Made by a program: the position numbers and the translations under genes. A model generated the notes under the pieces. It saw only the letters and a list, made by a program, of their open reading frames with translations. It did no database searches and was not told the origin of the DNA. Below, piece by piece: positions 8,480 to 19,377 of a DNA stretch of 64,000 nt (its first letter is position 1; each line of letters opens with the position of its first letter). The DNA is from Rhizobium album (GTDB lineage: Bacteria; Pseudomonadota; Alphaproteobacteria; Rhizobiales; Rhizobiaceae): NCBI RefSeq assembly GCF_003122325.1, contig NZ_QFBC01000021.1, forward strand, positions 27,017-91,016, given 5' to 3'.

Positions 8480-9355
8480 TCAGCGCTTGCGCTGCTGGGC
8501 CGGATGGACGAGGCGGCGCATCTGCACCATCGCCATCGGCGTCGACAGGCTTGCCAGATCGCTTTCCAGCGTCAACTCGTCACTGCCCCGCTTGGCCGTG
8601 CGTGCCAGGATTTCGTAGACCGAGGCCGTTGCGAGCTGCAAGGCCTTTTCCTCGTCGACCCCGTCCAGAAGCCGCGCCAGGAAAACGGCGGCAAGCAGGT
8701 CGCCGAGCCCGTTCGGCGGATTGTCGATCAGCCGGTGTTCGGCAAGCAGCGCATGGCGGCCGGAAAGATAAAGATTGCCCGTGCCGCCGGCCATCATCGG
8801 CACGGCGGACGTCACCAGCATGCGCGGCGGCCCCAGCGACAGGGCCGCATCCATGATTGCGGTGTTGTCGTCCAGCTGCGAACCGACCATCCAGGCAAGC
8901 TCGTAGCGGTTCGGCGTCGCCAGCGACGCCAGCGGGATCAACTGGTCGCGAACGACCGTCGCCGTCGCCTCGGCGATGTAGAGGCCGCCGAGATCACCCA
9001 TCACCGGATCGCAGACATACATCAGATCCGGCTTCTTTTCCTTGAGCGCCGTCACCAGCCGCGCCACGGCATGCGCCTGGGCCGGGTTGGCGAAATAACC
9101 CGACAGCACTGCCGAGACCTCGTCGATCCACGGCGCACGGATGAGGTCGTCGATCGCCTTGTCGAAATCGCCTTCCGGAAAGGTAAGCCGGGTTGCAGGT
9201 CCGCGGCCGGGATGCCAGGGCAAAACGATGGTCGGCATCGCCCAGACCGGAAAGCCGAGAGCCTCCAGGCCGAGGACGGCTGCCCGATTTCCAACCGAAC
9301 CGCGGATCACATGGCTGGAGATGACAATGACCGCGCCGCGCTTATCTTCGCTCAT
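8480..9355 (-). CDS. pdxY: Pyridoxal kinase
   Basis: A 291-residue ribokinase-superfamily enzyme that phosphorylates pyridoxal in the B6 salvage pathway. It has VISSHVIRGSVGNRA at the N-terminus (PdxK/PdxY substrate loop), CDPVMGD in the middle and the anion-hole region NPPNGLGDLLAAVFLA. In that last motif the usual GTGD is NGLGD, as in other PdxY proteins. ATG 9355 is chosen because AAGAGGTCCC sits just upstream; seven more upstream codons are open. The gene is divergent from gdh. Confidence 0.9.
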   Translation of the reverse strand: MSEDKRGAVIVISSHVIRGSVGNRAAVLGLEALGFPVWAMPTIVLPWHPGRGPATRLTFPEGDFDKAIDDLIRAPWIDEVSAVLSGYFANPAQAHAVARLVTALKEKKPDLMYVCDPVMGDLGGLYIAEATATVVRDQLIPLASLATPNRYELAWMVGSQLDDNTAIMDAALSLGPPRMLVTSAVPMMAGGTGNLYLSGRHALLAEHRLIDNPPNGLGDLLAAVFLARLLDGVDEEKALQLATASVYEILARTAKRGSDELTLESDLASLSTPMAMVQMRRLVHPAQQRKR

Positions 9356-9609
9356 GGGACCTCTTCCGATCTGCACCAGCAGCGTTGTTCATCCCTTTCG
9401 GCCGTCGATGTCAACCGCATTCACAAAATGATGAACTTCTTCTCCTATCTACAGGAAGAGGCCGGAAAATCAAAAAATTGCGCGGCTGCGGCTACCCTTG
9501 CCGTTTCGAGGTCATAATTTTTTAAAAATCGGCGTTTCCATCATGATTTGACAATCATTTATTCGCAATTTGACTAAACTTCGCCGAACCGCATGGGGGA
9601 ATGACGTCG

Positions 9610-12600
9610 ATGGGCAGCAAAAACACACCGAAACGCGAAAAACAGATCGAAAGCGCGCGCAAGATCGCCGCGGCGACGGGGGAGGCGTTCATCGATCCCG
9701 CACTGCTCTTCGGGCGTGCCAGCAATGACGACCTGGAGCTTTATTCTCCCGAGATGCTCGCCCTTTCCGCAGCCCACGCCGCCCGCGAACTGGGCGCCTG
9801 GAACGGCAATGCCGCCCGCGTTCACGTGGAAACGCTTGCAGGCGTCGATCCGCTGGGTGTGCCCGTCTCGGTGCTGACGGTCACGGACCGCAACATGCCT
9901 TTCCTCTACGACTCGGTCATGGGCGAGGTTACCTCTTCTTATCGCGACATCCATCTCGCCGTTCATCCGATCCTGCTGCGGCAGGCCGACGGGGAAGTCA
10001 CCCTGTATTCCGCCGATCGCCCCGGCACGCCGGAAAGCCGGGTCAGCCACATTCAGCTGCATCTGGCGCCGCTGACGGCGGAGCAGGCGGCCGATCTGGT
10101 AAACCGCCTGACACACCTGCTCAACCAGGTGCATGTCGCCGTCGACGGCTGGCAGCCGATGCTGTCGCGCCTGGACACGGTGATGAGCGAGCTCGCCGCC
10201 TTCGGCGGCACCCGCCGCAAGACCGACCGCGACGAGGCCTATGCCTTCCTCGACTGGCTGCGCCAGGACAATTTCACCTTCCTCGGCATGCGCGACTACG
10301 TCTATTCCGGCAAGGGCGAAGAGGCGAAGATCGAGCGCGACAAGGGCACCGGCCTCGGCATCCTCTCCGATCCCGATGTCCGCGTGCTGCGCCAGGGCAA
10401 GGACGCGGTGATGACCACCCCGGAAATCCTCGCCTTCCTGCAGGGGCCGGATTTCCTGATCGTCACCAAGGCCAACGTCAAGTCCGTCGTGCATCGTCGC
10501 GCCTACATGGATTACATCGGCGTCAAGCGTTTCGACGAGGAGGGCAATGTCGTCGGCGAGCTGCGCATCGTCGGCCTGTTCACCTCGACGGCCTATACTT
10601 ATGCCGCCGCACAGATCCCGCTGCTGCGTTCCAAGGTCGAGAAGGTCATCGACCATTTCGGTTTCGACCCGAAGAGCCATTCCGGCAAGACGCTGCAGAA
10701 CACCTTGGAATCCTATCCGCGCGACGATCTGTTCCAGATCGATACCAGCCTGCTGGCGCGTTTCTGCGAACAGATCAACGAACTGTCCGAACGGCCGCGC
10801 GTGCGCGTGCTGCCGCGCATCGATCATTTCGACCGTTTCGTATCGGTGATCGTCTACGTGCCGCGCGAGGAATACAATTCCGTCGTCCGGGAAAAGATCG
10901 GCGACTATCTGAAGACCGTCTATGACGGCCGGGTTTCCGCCTATTATCCGGCTTTCCCCGAGGGTGGCGTCGCCCGGGTGCATTTCATCATCGGCCGCTC
11001 CGCCGGCGCCACGCCGCGCATCCCGCAGGCCAGGCTGGAGGAAACGATCCGCCGCATCGCCTCGCGCTGGGACGAGCGCTTTGCGGCGTTGGCCGGACCG
11101 AAAGCCCCGGCGATCGACGTCGGCCAGGCCTACCAGGAAGCGTTCACGCCTGAGGACACGGTTGCCGACCTCGCCAACATCACCGCCTGCGCCGAAGGTG
11201 CAGCGATCCGCATCGGCTTCCATAACCGCGACAGCGACGGCGTCAAAACCCTGTCGCTGCGGATCTTCCACGGCCGCCAGAACCTCGCCCTGTCACGCCG
11301 CGTGCCGCTGCTCGAAAACCTCGGCTTCAACGTCATCAGCGAACGCACCTTCGACATTCATGTCGCCCGTAAGGACGGTGAGGCCCTGGTGGTGCTGCAC
11401 GACATGATCCTCGAGACGGCAAACGGCCGCCGGGTCGACCTCGCCAGGCACGGCAAGGTTCTGGAGGATGCCTTCATCGCCGCCTTCGAAGGCCGCATCG
11501 ACAATGACGGCTTCAACCGTCTCATCCTTTCGGCAGATCTCAACGGCCGCGAAGTGACGGTGCTGCGCGCCTATGCCCGCTATCTGCGGCAGACGGGCAT
11601 CGCCTATTCGCAGGATTATATCGCCGACACGCTCGGGAAATATCCGGCAATCGCCGCGCTGATCTTCCAGTTGTTCAACACCATGCTGGCCCCCGATCTC
11701 GCCGAAAAGGTCCGCATCAAGAAACTCACGGAGCTGCACCAGAAGATCGAGACGGCGCTCGCCTCCGTGCCGAGCCTCGACGACGACCGCATCCTGCGCC
11801 GCTTCGTCAACGCCATCGATTCGACGCTGCGGACCAACTATTTCCAGCACAACGCCGATGGTTCGCCGAAGGCGATGCTCGCCTTCAAGCTCGATCCGAA
11901 ACTGCTGGACGGCCTGCCGGAACCGCGGCCTTTCCGCGAAATCTTCGTCTACGGCGTCGAGGTGGAAGGCGTGCACCTGCGCTTCGGCAAGGTGGCGCGC
12001 GGCGGCCTGCGCTGGTCGGACCGCGCCCAGGACTACCGCACCGAAGTGCTCGGCCTCGTCAAGGCGCAGCAGGTCAAGAACGCCGTCATCGTGCCGGTCG
12101 GCGCCAAGGGCGGCTTCCTCCCCAAGCAGCTGCCGGTGGGCGGCAGCCGCGACGCGGTCTTCGCCGCCGGCACCGAGGCCTACAAGACCTACATCCGCAC
12201 GATGCTGTCGATCACCGACAATATCGTCGGCACCGACATCGTGCCGCCGGCCGATACCTTGCGGCTTGACGGCGACGACCCCTATTTCGTCGTTGCCGCC
12301 GACAAGGGCACGGCGACCTTCTCCGATACGGCCAACGGGCTTGCCCAGGAAGCCGGCTTCTGGCTCGACGACGCATTCGCCTCCGGCGGTTCGGCCGGCT
12401 ACGACCACAAGAAGATGGGCATCACCGCCCGCGGCGCCTGGGAAACCGTCAAGCGCCACTTCCGCGAATTCGACATCGACATCCAGACGACGCCCTTCAC
12501 CGTCGCCGGCGTCGGCGACATGTCGGGCGACGTCTTCGGCAACGGCATGCTGCTGTCGGAAAAGATCCGGCTGATCGCCGCCTTCGACCATCGCGACATC

Positions 12601-14394
12601 TTCATCGATCCCGATCCGGACATGGCTACCACCTTTGCCGAGCGCAAGCGGCTGTTTGGCCTGCCGCGGTCGAGCTGGCAGGATTTCGACCGTTCGCGCC
12701 TGTCCGCCGGCGGCATGATCATCTCGCGTTCGGAAAAATCCGTCAGCCTGACGCCGCAGGCGGCAGCCGCCATCGGCCTCGACAAGACGGTGGCGACGCC
12801 CTTCGAAATCATGAGCACCATCCTGCGGGCGCAGGTCGATCTCCTGTGGTTCGGCGGCATCGGCACCTATATCAAGGCGCTGAATGAAACCGATACGGAT
12901 GTCGGCGACCGTGCCAACGACCCGATCCGCGTCACCGCCGACGAGGTGCGCGCCCGCGTCATCGGCGAGGGCGCCAACCTTGGCGTGACGCAGCGCGGCC
13001 GCATCGCCTACTCGCTGAAGGGCGGCCGCTGCAACTCGGACGCCATCGACAACTCGGCCGGCGTCAATTCGTCCGACGTCGAGGTCAACATCAAGATCGC
13101 CCTGTCGATCCCGATGCAGGACGGCCGCCTGCCGCGGCCGAAACGCAACCAGCTGCTCTCCTCGATGACCGACGAGGTCGCTGCCCTGGTGCTGCGCAAC
13201 AACTACCTGCAGTCGCTGGCGATCTCGATGACGGAGCGAAAAGGGCAGGGCAACGCCGAAGAACTGAGCCGGCTCATGAACGTGCTGGAAGCGGCCGGCC
13301 AGCTGAACCGCAAGGTGGAAGTCCTGCCGGACAATGCGGCGCTCGCCGAACGGTATGCCGCCGGAAAGCCGTTGACGCGGCCGGAGATCGGCGTGCTGCT
13401 CTCTTACGCCAAGCTCGTGCTCTTCGACGCGCTGATCTCCGGCGACCTGCCTGACGATGCAGCCTTCCAGAGCGTGCTGATGCAGTATTTCCCGGGCAAG
13501 ATGCAGAAGGCCTATGCCGGCGACATCGCCGCCCACCGCCTGCGCCGTGAAATCATCGCCACCGTGCTCGCCAACGAGGTCATCAACCGCGGCGGTCCCG
13601 GTTTTGTGGTGCAGATGAGCGATGCGACGGGTGCGACCTCTTCCGAAGTGGTCAAGGCTGCCTCGCTGGCACGCGACGGTTTCGGCCTGACCCGCCTCTG
13701 GGCCGAAACCGATGCGCTGGACGGCAAGATCGGCGGCCAGGCACAGAACCGCCTCTATGCCGATATCGGCAGCTTCTATGCCGGCATTACCCGGCTGATC
13801 CTCAAGACCGGCTTGGAAAAAGGCACGGTCGAGGAAGCCGGCGCCCGGCTGCTGGCGGGCGTCAAGGGGTTGAAGTCGAGCATCCAGTCCGTCATGCCGG
13901 CGGACATGGCGAAGGAGGTCGAGGAGCGGGAAGCGGAATACGTGGCGTCCGGCGTGCCGGAAGCGCTGGCCAAGGATGTCGCCGGCCTGCTCGGCCTCGT
14001 CCTGACGCCGGAGATCATGCAGATCGCCGCCCGCACCGGTCACAATCTCGTGCGCGCCGCCGAATGCTATTTTGCGGTGTCGCAGACCTTCCGCATCGGC
14101 CGGCTGCTCGCCGGCGGCCAGCGCATCATGCCCGCCGATCATTACGAGAACCTGGCGCTGTCCCGCAGCCTCGACCAGATCTCGGCGGCACGGCGCGACA
14201 TCGTCACGACGGCGCTGACGCGTCATCCGAAGGAGAAGCAGCCGGTCCAGGCCTGGCAGGCGGAAGATCGCATTCGCATCAACCGTCTCGGCGAACAGCT
14301 GGTGCTGCTCGGCGACAGCGGCGATGCCAGCCTTGCCAAGCTGACCGTCGCCGCCGGCCTGCTTGGCGACCTGGCCCGGGGCCTGACGGAATGA
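9610..14394 (+). CDS. gdh: NAD-specific glutamate dehydrogenase, large (GDH-180) class
   Basis: A protein of about 1,594 residues that oxidatively deaminates glutamate to 2-oxoglutarate with NAD, a catabolic role. The N-terminal half has the ACT-like regulatory regions of the large GDHs. The catalytic core lies near residues 720-1200 and includes KVARGGLRWSDR, PVGAKGGF and the GGSAGYDHKKMGITARGAWE stretch. Length agrees with the 180-kDa class found in proteobacteria and streptomycetes. GGGGGA abuts ATG 9601 and lies 9 bases from ATG 9610, so the latter is preferred. A TTGACA element is present at 9548-9553, but its -10 partner is unclear. The downstream transporter gene follows after 34 bases. 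Confidence 0.95.
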   Translation: MGSKNTPKREKQIESARKIAAATGEAFIDPALLFGRASNDDLELYSPEMLALSAAHAARELGAWNGNAARVHVETLAGVDPLGVPVSVLTVTDRNMPFLYDSVMGEVTSSYRDIHLAVHPILLRQADGEVTLYSADRPGTPESRVSHIQLHLAPLTAEQAADLVNRLTHLLNQVHVAVDGWQPMLSRLDTVMSELAAFGGTRRKTDRDEAYAFLDWLRQDNFTFLGMRDYVYSGKGEEAKIERDKGTGLGILSDPDVRVLRQGKDAVMTTPEILAFLQGPDFLIVTKANVKSVVHRRAYMDYIGVKRFDEEGNVVGELRIVGLFTSTAYTYAAAQIPLLRSKVEKVIDHFGFDPKSHSGKTLQNTLESYPRDDLFQIDTSLLARFCEQINELSERPRVRVLPRIDHFDRFVSVIVYVPREEYNSVVREKIGDYLKTVYDGRVSAYYPAFPEGGVARVHFIIGRSAGATPRIPQARLEETIRRIASRWDERFAALAGPKAPAIDVGQAYQEAFTPEDTVADLANITACAEGAAIRIGFHNRDSDGVKTLSLRIFHGRQNLALSRRVPLLENLGFNVISERTFDIHVARKDGEALVVLHDMILETANGRRVDLARHGKVLEDAFIAAFEGRIDNDGFNRLILSADLNGREVTVLRAYARYLRQTGIAYSQDYIADTLGKYPAIAALIFQLFNTMLAPDLAEKVRIKKLTELHQKIETALASVPSLDDDRILRRFVNAIDSTLRTNYFQHNADGSPKAMLAFKLDPKLLDGLPEPRPFREIFVYGVEVEGVHLRFGKVARGGLRWSDRAQDYRTEVLGLVKAQQVKNAVIVPVGAKGGFLPKQLPVGGSRDAVFAAGTEAYKTYIRTMLSITDNIVGTDIVPPADTLRLDGDDPYFVVAADKGTATFSDTANGLAQEAGFWLDDAFASGGSAGYDHKKMGITARGAWETVKRHFREFDIDIQTTPFTVAGVGDMSGDVFGNGMLLSEKIRLIAAFDHRDIFIDPDPDMATTFAERKRLFGLPRSSWQDFDRSRLSAGGMIISRSEKSVSLTPQAAAAIGLDKTVATPFEIMSTILRAQVDLLWFGGIGTYIKALNETDTDVGDRANDPIRVTADEVRARVIGEGANLGVTQRGRIAYSLKGGRCNSDAIDNSAGVNSSDVEVNIKIALSIPMQDGRLPRPKRNQLLSSMTDEVAALVLRNNYLQSLAISMTERKGQGNAEELSRLMNVLEAAGQLNRKVEVLPDNAALAERYAAGKPLTRPEIGVLLSYAKLVLFDALISGDLPDDAAFQSVLMQYFPGKMQKAYAGDIAAHRLRREIIATVLANEVINRGGPGFVVQMSDATGATSSEVVKAASLARDGFGLTRLWAETDALDGKIGGQAQNRLYADIGSFYAGITRLILKTGLEKGTVEEAGARLLAGVKGLKSSIQSVMPADMAKEVEEREAEYVASGVPEALAKDVAGLLGLVLTPEIMQIAARTGHNLVRAAECYFAVSQTFRIGRLLAGGQRIMPADHYENLALSRSLDQISAARRDIVTTALTRHPKEKQPVQAWQAEDRIRINRLGEQLVLLGDSGDASLAKLTVAAGLLGDLARGLTE

Positions 14395-14428
14395 CGCCAT
14401 ACGCTCCGACGGCAGGGAGAAGGACAGC

Positions 14429-15823
14429 GTGACGAGCTTGGCAACGGAAACGCTGCCAAGATCCTCACGGGGCATCTGGGGCTGGATGCTCTTCGACTGG
14501 GCCGCCCAGCCGTTCTTCACCGTGGTGACGACCTTCATCTTCGGTCCCTATTTTGTCGCGCGCCTGACGGAAGATCCCGTGGGCGCGCAAGCGGCCTGGA
14601 GCAACATGGCGACGGTTTCGGCGATCATCATCGCCGTCCTGTCGCCGATCCTCGGCTCGATCGCCGACCAGTCCGGCGCCAGAAAGCCGTGGATCGCCTT
14701 TTTCGCGGCGATCAAGATCGTCAGCCTGTGCCTGCTCTGGTTTGCCGAACCCGGCTCGCCGATCATCTATCCGATCGTCTTCATGGTGCTGGCATCGATC
14801 TCGGCGGAGTTTTCGATCGTCTTCAACGATTCGATGATGACGCGGCTGGTCGACAAGCGGGATGTCGGGCGCATTTCCAACCTCGCCTGGGGCCTCGGTT
14901 ACCTCGGCGGCATGATCGTGCTGATCACCGTCGTGGCGTTCCTGGCCGCCAATCCCGAGAGCGGAAAAACGCTTCTCGGGCTCGATCCGCTGTTCGGACT
15001 GGATGCCAAAGCTGGAGAGGATGCGCGGATCACCGGACCGATTTCCGCCGTCTGGTACCTGCTGTTCATCCTGCCGATGTTCTTCTTCACACCGGATGCG
15101 CCGCGCGGGCTGCCGTTTGCCGCCGCCGTTCGCACCGGGTTGCGCGAGCTCGGTACGACGCTCGGCGAACTCAAGCACAGGGCCGGCATCCTGCGGTTTC
15201 TCGTGGCGCGCATGCTCTATCAGGATGGCGTCAACGGCCTTTTGATCCTGGGCGGCACCTTCGCCGCCGCCATGTTCGGCTGGGCGACGATCGAGATCGG
15301 CGTTTTCGGCATCATTCTCAATGTCGTCGCCATCTTCGGCTGCTGGGCCGCCGGCAGCATCGACCGGCATCTCGGCTCCAAGGTCACGGTCCTGATCAGC
15401 CTCGTGCTGCTGCTCGCCGCCACCTTCGGCATGGTCTCGACGGGGCAGGGCTTCACGCTCTTCGGACTCGTGCAGCTTCCCACCGCCGACGGCGGCGGCC
15501 TGTTCGGCACCGCTGCGGAAAAGATCTACCTGCTCTACGGATTATTGGTCGGCCTGTCCTTCGGTCCGGTCCAGGCGTCGTCGCGGTCCTATCTGGCGCG
15601 CAGCGTCAGCCCCTCGGAAGCCGGGCGTTATTTCGGCATCTATGCGCTGTCGGGCCGCGCCACCAGCTTCATGGCAACGCTGAGCTTCTCGCTCGTCACC
15701 TATTGGAGCGGCTCCGCCCGCTTCGGCATGGCGACGCTGCTTGTCTTCCTGCTGGCAGGGCTGATCCTGCTGGTTGCAACACCTTATCCTGCCGAAAAAA
15801 CGAAAGAGCCGGCTGGGACATGA
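14429..15823 (+). CDS. MFS transporter, UMF1/Atg22-like family
   Basis: A 464-residue permease with about 12 hydrophobic segments. WGWMLFDWAAQPFFTVVTTFIFGPYF near the N-terminus is the hallmark of the bacterial UMF1 family, related to yeast vacuolar Atg22. Further motifs are GSIADQSGARKPW (loop 2-3) and FGPVQASSRSYLARSVSPSEAGRYFGIY near the C-terminus. Its substrate is not known; an amino-acid exporter or effluxer would fit the Atg22 analogy and the position just behind glutamate dehydrogenase, but that is inference. Translation starts at GTG 14429 with AGGGAGAAGGAC upstream. Confidence 0.85.
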   Translation: MTSLATETLPRSSRGIWGWMLFDWAAQPFFTVVTTFIFGPYFVARLTEDPVGAQAAWSNMATVSAIIIAVLSPILGSIADQSGARKPWIAFFAAIKIVSLCLLWFAEPGSPIIYPIVFMVLASISAEFSIVFNDSMMTRLVDKRDVGRISNLAWGLGYLGGMIVLITVVAFLAANPESGKTLLGLDPLFGLDAKAGEDARITGPISAVWYLLFILPMFFFTPDAPRGLPFAAAVRTGLRELGTTLGELKHRAGILRFLVARMLYQDGVNGLLILGGTFAAAMFGWATIEIGVFGIILNVVAIFGCWAAGSIDRHLGSKVTVLISLVLLLAATFGMVSTGQGFTLFGLVQLPTADGGGLFGTAAEKIYLLYGLLVGLSFGPVQASSRSYLARSVSPSEAGRYFGIYALSGRATSFMATLSFSLVTYWSGSARFGMATLLVFLLAGLILLVATPYPAEKTKEPAGT

Positions 15824-15845
15824 CCCGGCCGGCTCGATCTTTTTA
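15805..15845. terminator. Terminator between the UMF1 transporter and purH
   Basis: GAGCCGGC-TGGG and CCCG-GCCGGCTC form a stem that overlaps the transporter stop codon. It is followed by ATCTTTTT on the plus strand. The convergent purH ends 38 bases beyond. Confidence 0.6.
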
Positions 15846-15882
15846 CGCCGCACCGGAAGCAGACCGGAACGGCTCAAAAATA

Positions 15883-17499
15883 TCAGTGACGGAAATGCCG
15901 CATGCCGGTGAAGACCATGGCGATGCCATGGGCGTCGGCCGCAGCAATCACCTCTTCATCACGCATGGAACCGCCTGGCTGGATGACGGCGGTGGCACCG
16001 GCAGCGATCGCTTCCAGCAGGCCGTCGGCGAAGGGCAGGAAGGCCTCGGAGGCCACGGCCGAACCGCGGGTCGTCGGCCCGTCCCAACCGGCAGCCTTGG
16101 CCGCATCTTCCGCCTTCAGCGCCGCGATGCGCACCGAATCCACCCGGCTCATCTGCCCGGCGCCGATGCCGGCCGTCTGGCCGTTCTTGGCATAGACCAC
16201 CGCATTCGACTTGACGTGCTTGGCGACGGTGAAGGCGAACTTCATGTCTTCCAGTTCCTGCGCCGTCGGCGCCCGCTTCGTCACCACCCGCAGGTCGAGA
16301 TCTTCCACCATGCCATTGTCGCGGGTCTGCACCAGCAGGCCGCCGGAGACGGTGCGGGCCGAAAGGCCACGCGAACGCGGGTCGGGCAGGCCACCGGTCA
16401 CCAGAAGGCGCAGGTTGGGCTTGCGGGCGACGATCGCCTTGGCTTCGTCGCTGGCGTCAGGCGCGATGATCACTTCGGTGAACAGTTTGATGATATCTTC
16501 CGCGGCAGCGGCATCGAGTGTCTGGTTCAGCGCAATGATGCCACCGAACGCCGAAACGCTGTCGCAGGACAAGGCCCGGCGATAGGCATCGAGCAGGCTG
16601 GTGCCCGTCGCCACGCCGCAAGGATTGGCATGCTTAATGATGGCGCAGGCCGGCGCCTTGTCGGCCGGGAACTCCGAGACCAGCTCGAAGGCGGCATCGG
16701 TGTCGTTGATGTTGTTGTAGGAGAGCTGCTTGCCTTGCAGCAGCACGGCGGTGGCCACGCCGGCGCGCTTTTCGCCGGTGACGTAGAAACCGGCGCTCTG
16801 GTGCGGGTTTTCGCCGTACCGCATCTTTTCCTTCAGCACGCCGCCGATGACGCGGTGGCGCGGCATCTCGATGTCGAGGGCTTCGGCAAACCAGTTGGAA
16901 ATGGCAGCATCATAGGCCGCGGTGCGGGCAAAGGCCTTGGCGGCCAGCGTCTGGCGGAAGGCGTAGGAGGTCTGGCCGTCGTCGGAACGCAGCGCCTGCA
17001 TGGCAGCCGGATAATCGGCCGGATCGGTCAGGATCGTCACATAGGCATGGTTCTTGGCCGAAGCGCGGATCATCGCCGGGCCGCCGATATCGATATTCTC
17101 CACCGTCGTCGGATAATCGCCGCCGGCGGCGCGAACGTCTTCGAACGGATAGAGATTGATGACGACGAGATCGATGGATTCGATGCCGTGTTCCTTCATC
17201 GCCGCAACATGCTCGGCATCGTCACGAATGGCCAGAAGTCCGCCATGGACACGCGGATGCAACGTCTTGACGCGGCCGTCCATGATTTCCGGGAACCCGG
17301 TGAGTTCGGAAACGTCAGTCACCGGCAGGCCTTCGGCGGCAATCGCCTTGTGTGTGCCGCCGGTCGATAAAAGGCGAACGCCGTGGGCGATCAGGGTCTG
17401 CGCCAACTCGACGATGCCGGTCTTGTCGGAAACGGACAAAAGCGCCGTGCGGATCTTGACCTTGTCAGGGGCGGGGATTTTTTTGGAAACGACAGCCAT
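15883..17499 (-). CDS. purH: Bifunctional AICAR formyltransferase / IMP cyclohydrolase
   Basis: A 538-residue enzyme for the last two steps of purine synthesis. The N-terminal MGS-like cyclohydrolase domain (about 1-200) starts with [18 protein letters not shown] and has [11 protein letters not shown] and [16 protein letters not shown]. The C-terminal transformylase domain carries [18 protein letters not shown] residues (MRYGENPHQ here), [11 protein letters not shown] and the closing [28 protein letters not shown]. Length fits the family. The start at 17499 gives the conserved N-terminus; 18 more upstream codons are open but not conserved. Confidence 0.97.
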   Translation of the reverse strand: MAVVSKKIPAPDKVKIRTALLSVSDKTGIVELAQTLIAHGVRLLSTGGTHKAIAAEGLPVTDVSELTGFPEIMDGRVKTLHPRVHGGLLAIRDDAEHVAAMKEHGIESIDLVVINLYPFEDVRAAGGDYPTTVENIDIGGPAMIRASAKNHAYVTILTDPADYPAAMQALRSDDGQTSYAFRQTLAAKAFARTAAYDAAISNWFAEALDIEMPRHRVIGGVLKEKMRYGENPHQSAGFYVTGEKRAGVATAVLLQGKQLSYNNINDTDAAFELVSEFPADKAPACAIIKHANPCGVATGTSLLDAYRRALSCDSVSAFGGIIALNQTLDAAAAEDIIKLFTEVIIAPDASDEAKAIVARKPNLRLLVTGGLPDPRSRGLSARTVSGGLLVQTRDNGMVEDLDLRVVTKRAPTAQELEDMKFAFTVAKHVKSNAVVYAKNGQTAGIGAGQMSRVDSVRIAALKAEDAAKAAGWDGPTTRGSAVASEAFLPFADGLLEAIAAGATAVIQPGGSMRDEEVIAAADAHGIAMVFTGMRHFRH

Positions 17500-17577
17500 G
17501 AACGTGCTCCGGATAGCCTGCAGCGGAAATTGCGATCGAGGGTCGCCTATCACAGCTTGGCGCCGGAGGGAACGAAA

Positions 17578-19263
17578 CTATTTCTGCCGCGCCAGTTCCC
17601 AGCGGATTTCCGCCACGGCGACGGCGGAGAAGGCAATTTCCAGCTGCTCGGATTGGCGCACGCCGGAGGAATCGGCAAAAAACACGTCCTCGGTGATCTC
17701 GATAATCTGCCCCGGCACCGAAAACAGCCAGGTTTCCCCGTCCGGAGCGCTGAGCAGAATGCTGTCCTCGCTCTTCGGAACGATGTCGATGGCCGGGTGG
17801 ACGTGAAATCGCAGAACGACATCCCTCGTATCGCTGCCGCCGGCATTGCGTCCCGGGATGGGCAGGAACCGGTCGAAACCGCTTAGTCGCGTCCCGTTTG
17901 CCGAAAGCCGGAACTCGCGTTCGTGCAGCACGCCGAAAGGCAGGGCATAACCGTTGTGCGACGCCACAAGGCAATCGCTGCCGTCGGCGGTATCGACCCG
18001 CGACACCTCGACGGCCGAAACGCCGGCAACCATGACCGGCCCCAGAAATTCCGACTGCGACAGGCGCGACGACGAGGTGTCGTTGAGAACCGCGGTCGAA
18101 TGCGCTGCCGTCGACCGCGCCATCTGGCGATAGGCGTCGGCAGCGAATTTCGGCGCGCCGCAATTGGTGATGAAGCGGTGCCGGCCCGACGACATCTCGA
18201 AGGACAGGCATCCGGCATGCGCCAGACGCGACAGGTCGACCGATTGCGGACAGCCGGTATCGACGATCACCACCGTATTGCCGGCCGAAAGACGATGGTA
18301 AGCAAGATCCGGCAGCATACGGAACGGCTGGCCCGATGTCTCGTCATACCGCAGCACCGACATCAGCTCGTTGGCGAGCGTCGACGTCGCACCGTTGAAC
18401 AAGGCGAGGTCGCCACCCTGGTGGCGGAAGAAACGCAAGGCCGGATACATGCGGTCGATACCGGGGATCAGCTTGGCGGGAACATCGTGGCCAAGATTGA
18501 CATAGGTCTGGCGCAGCGGCAGCAGATCGAGCAACAGGTCGAGCGCCGTCCTTGGATTGCGGGAGACATGACCGCCATCCGGCAGGATCTGGCGTTCGAT
18601 TTCCCGGTCGAGCTCCATTCCCGCCCGCCGCAGCGCCGAGGCGCGAACCGGCATGGCGACCGATGCCATGGCCAATGCGATGCGGGCGCGGAACCGCGCC
18701 TCCGCATCCGGGCTATGGCGCGCCATGCGCCGGAGATACCGGATCTGCACCGCCAGGCTTTTCATGAAGCGCCGGTAAAATCCGCTCTCCACGCCCTGCA
18801 ACACGACGGGCGAATGGGACAGCCAGGAGATGAGCCGCTGCGCCGTGACATCGAGATCCCAGGCGACACCGCCGACGCGACGGCCATGCATATGGATCCA
18901 CTGATCGACGATGGCGCGGGCATTCGAACAGGCATTGTCCGTCTTATCGGCGCGGATATGGCGAAGCCAGGTAAAACCGTGAAGCCTGTGTGCGAAAGCC
19001 CGCGAAGGCATGTCCATCACGAAGGGCGATTCGCCATTGGTGGCGAGTACGCGGCCGGCAAGCGGAAAGCGCCCTTCCAGGATTTCTTCGGCGACGAAGG
19101 GATCGATGATCCTGAGATCGGTGGGGGCGACGATCAGCCGTTCCGGAATCTGCACGGAAGACCGTGTCAGCCGGAAGCGCATCAGCGCAAACCGGCGCCT
19201 TGTCCGTCGCCACGTTTCACGCAAATACAGGTAGAAGAGGTGCCGACGGCTCGCAAGCTTCAT
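17578..19263 (-). CDS. Heparinase II/III family protein
   Basis: About 561 residues. The N-terminal part is alpha-helical and rich in Arg and Trp, and resembles the (alpha/alpha) toroid of polysaccharide lyases. The C-terminal third, with GMSSGRH-like residues (EMSSGRHRFITNCGAP) and many beta-strands, fits the heparinase II/III domain. There is no signal peptide. Hyphomicrobiales commonly have this gene between purH and rsmB; its substrate is not established and true heparinase activity is unlikely. The start is uncertain: ATG 19263 has GGCGGAG 13 bases upstream, ATG 19290 has no RBS, and the longest frame would need TTG 19308. Confidence 0.8.
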   Translation of the reverse strand: MKLASRRHLFYLYLRETWRRTRRRFALMRFRLTRSSVQIPERLIVAPTDLRIIDPFVAEEILEGRFPLAGRVLATNGESPFVMDMPSRAFAHRLHGFTWLRHIRADKTDNACSNARAIVDQWIHMHGRRVGGVAWDLDVTAQRLISWLSHSPVVLQGVESGFYRRFMKSLAVQIRYLRRMARHSPDAEARFRARIALAMASVAMPVRASALRRAGMELDREIERQILPDGGHVSRNPRTALDLLLDLLPLRQTYVNLGHDVPAKLIPGIDRMYPALRFFRHQGGDLALFNGATSTLANELMSVLRYDETSGQPFRMLPDLAYHRLSAGNTVVIVDTGCPQSVDLSRLAHAGCLSFEMSSGRHRFITNCGAPKFAADAYRQMARSTAAHSTAVLNDTSSSRLSQSEFLGPVMVAGVSAVEVSRVDTADGSDCLVASHNGYALPFGVLHEREFRLSANGTRLSGFDRFLPIPGRNAGGSDTRDVVLRFHVHPAIDIVPKSEDSILLSAPDGETWLFSVPGQIIEITEDVFFADSSGVRQSEQLEIAFSAVAVAEIRWELARQK

Positions 19264-19377
19264 GTGAGATTGTTTACTCCGCCGACCCATGGATAAAGCG
19301 TTGGACAAGTTGCGTCAATTCGGCACGCGGGCGTGCCGGCATTCGTCCACTGGCTTATAACGGCTAATAGGCTGATT

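Noticed and set aside
9824..9840. GTTCACGTGGAAACG inside gdh as another parS
   Set aside because: The CACGTG core is present but the flanks deviate at three or more positions, and the site lies well away from the cluster.
9574..14538. Two long minus-strand frames (565 and 1,081 codons) opposite gdh
   Set aside because: They mirror a highly conserved gdh and contain Arg/Asp/His-rich sequence without recognisable motifs, as expected for antisense frames in GC-rich DNA.
14689..17370. An 893-codon plus-strand frame across the UMF1 transporter and purH
   Set aside because: It crosses a terminator and is out of frame with the transporter and antisense to purH.
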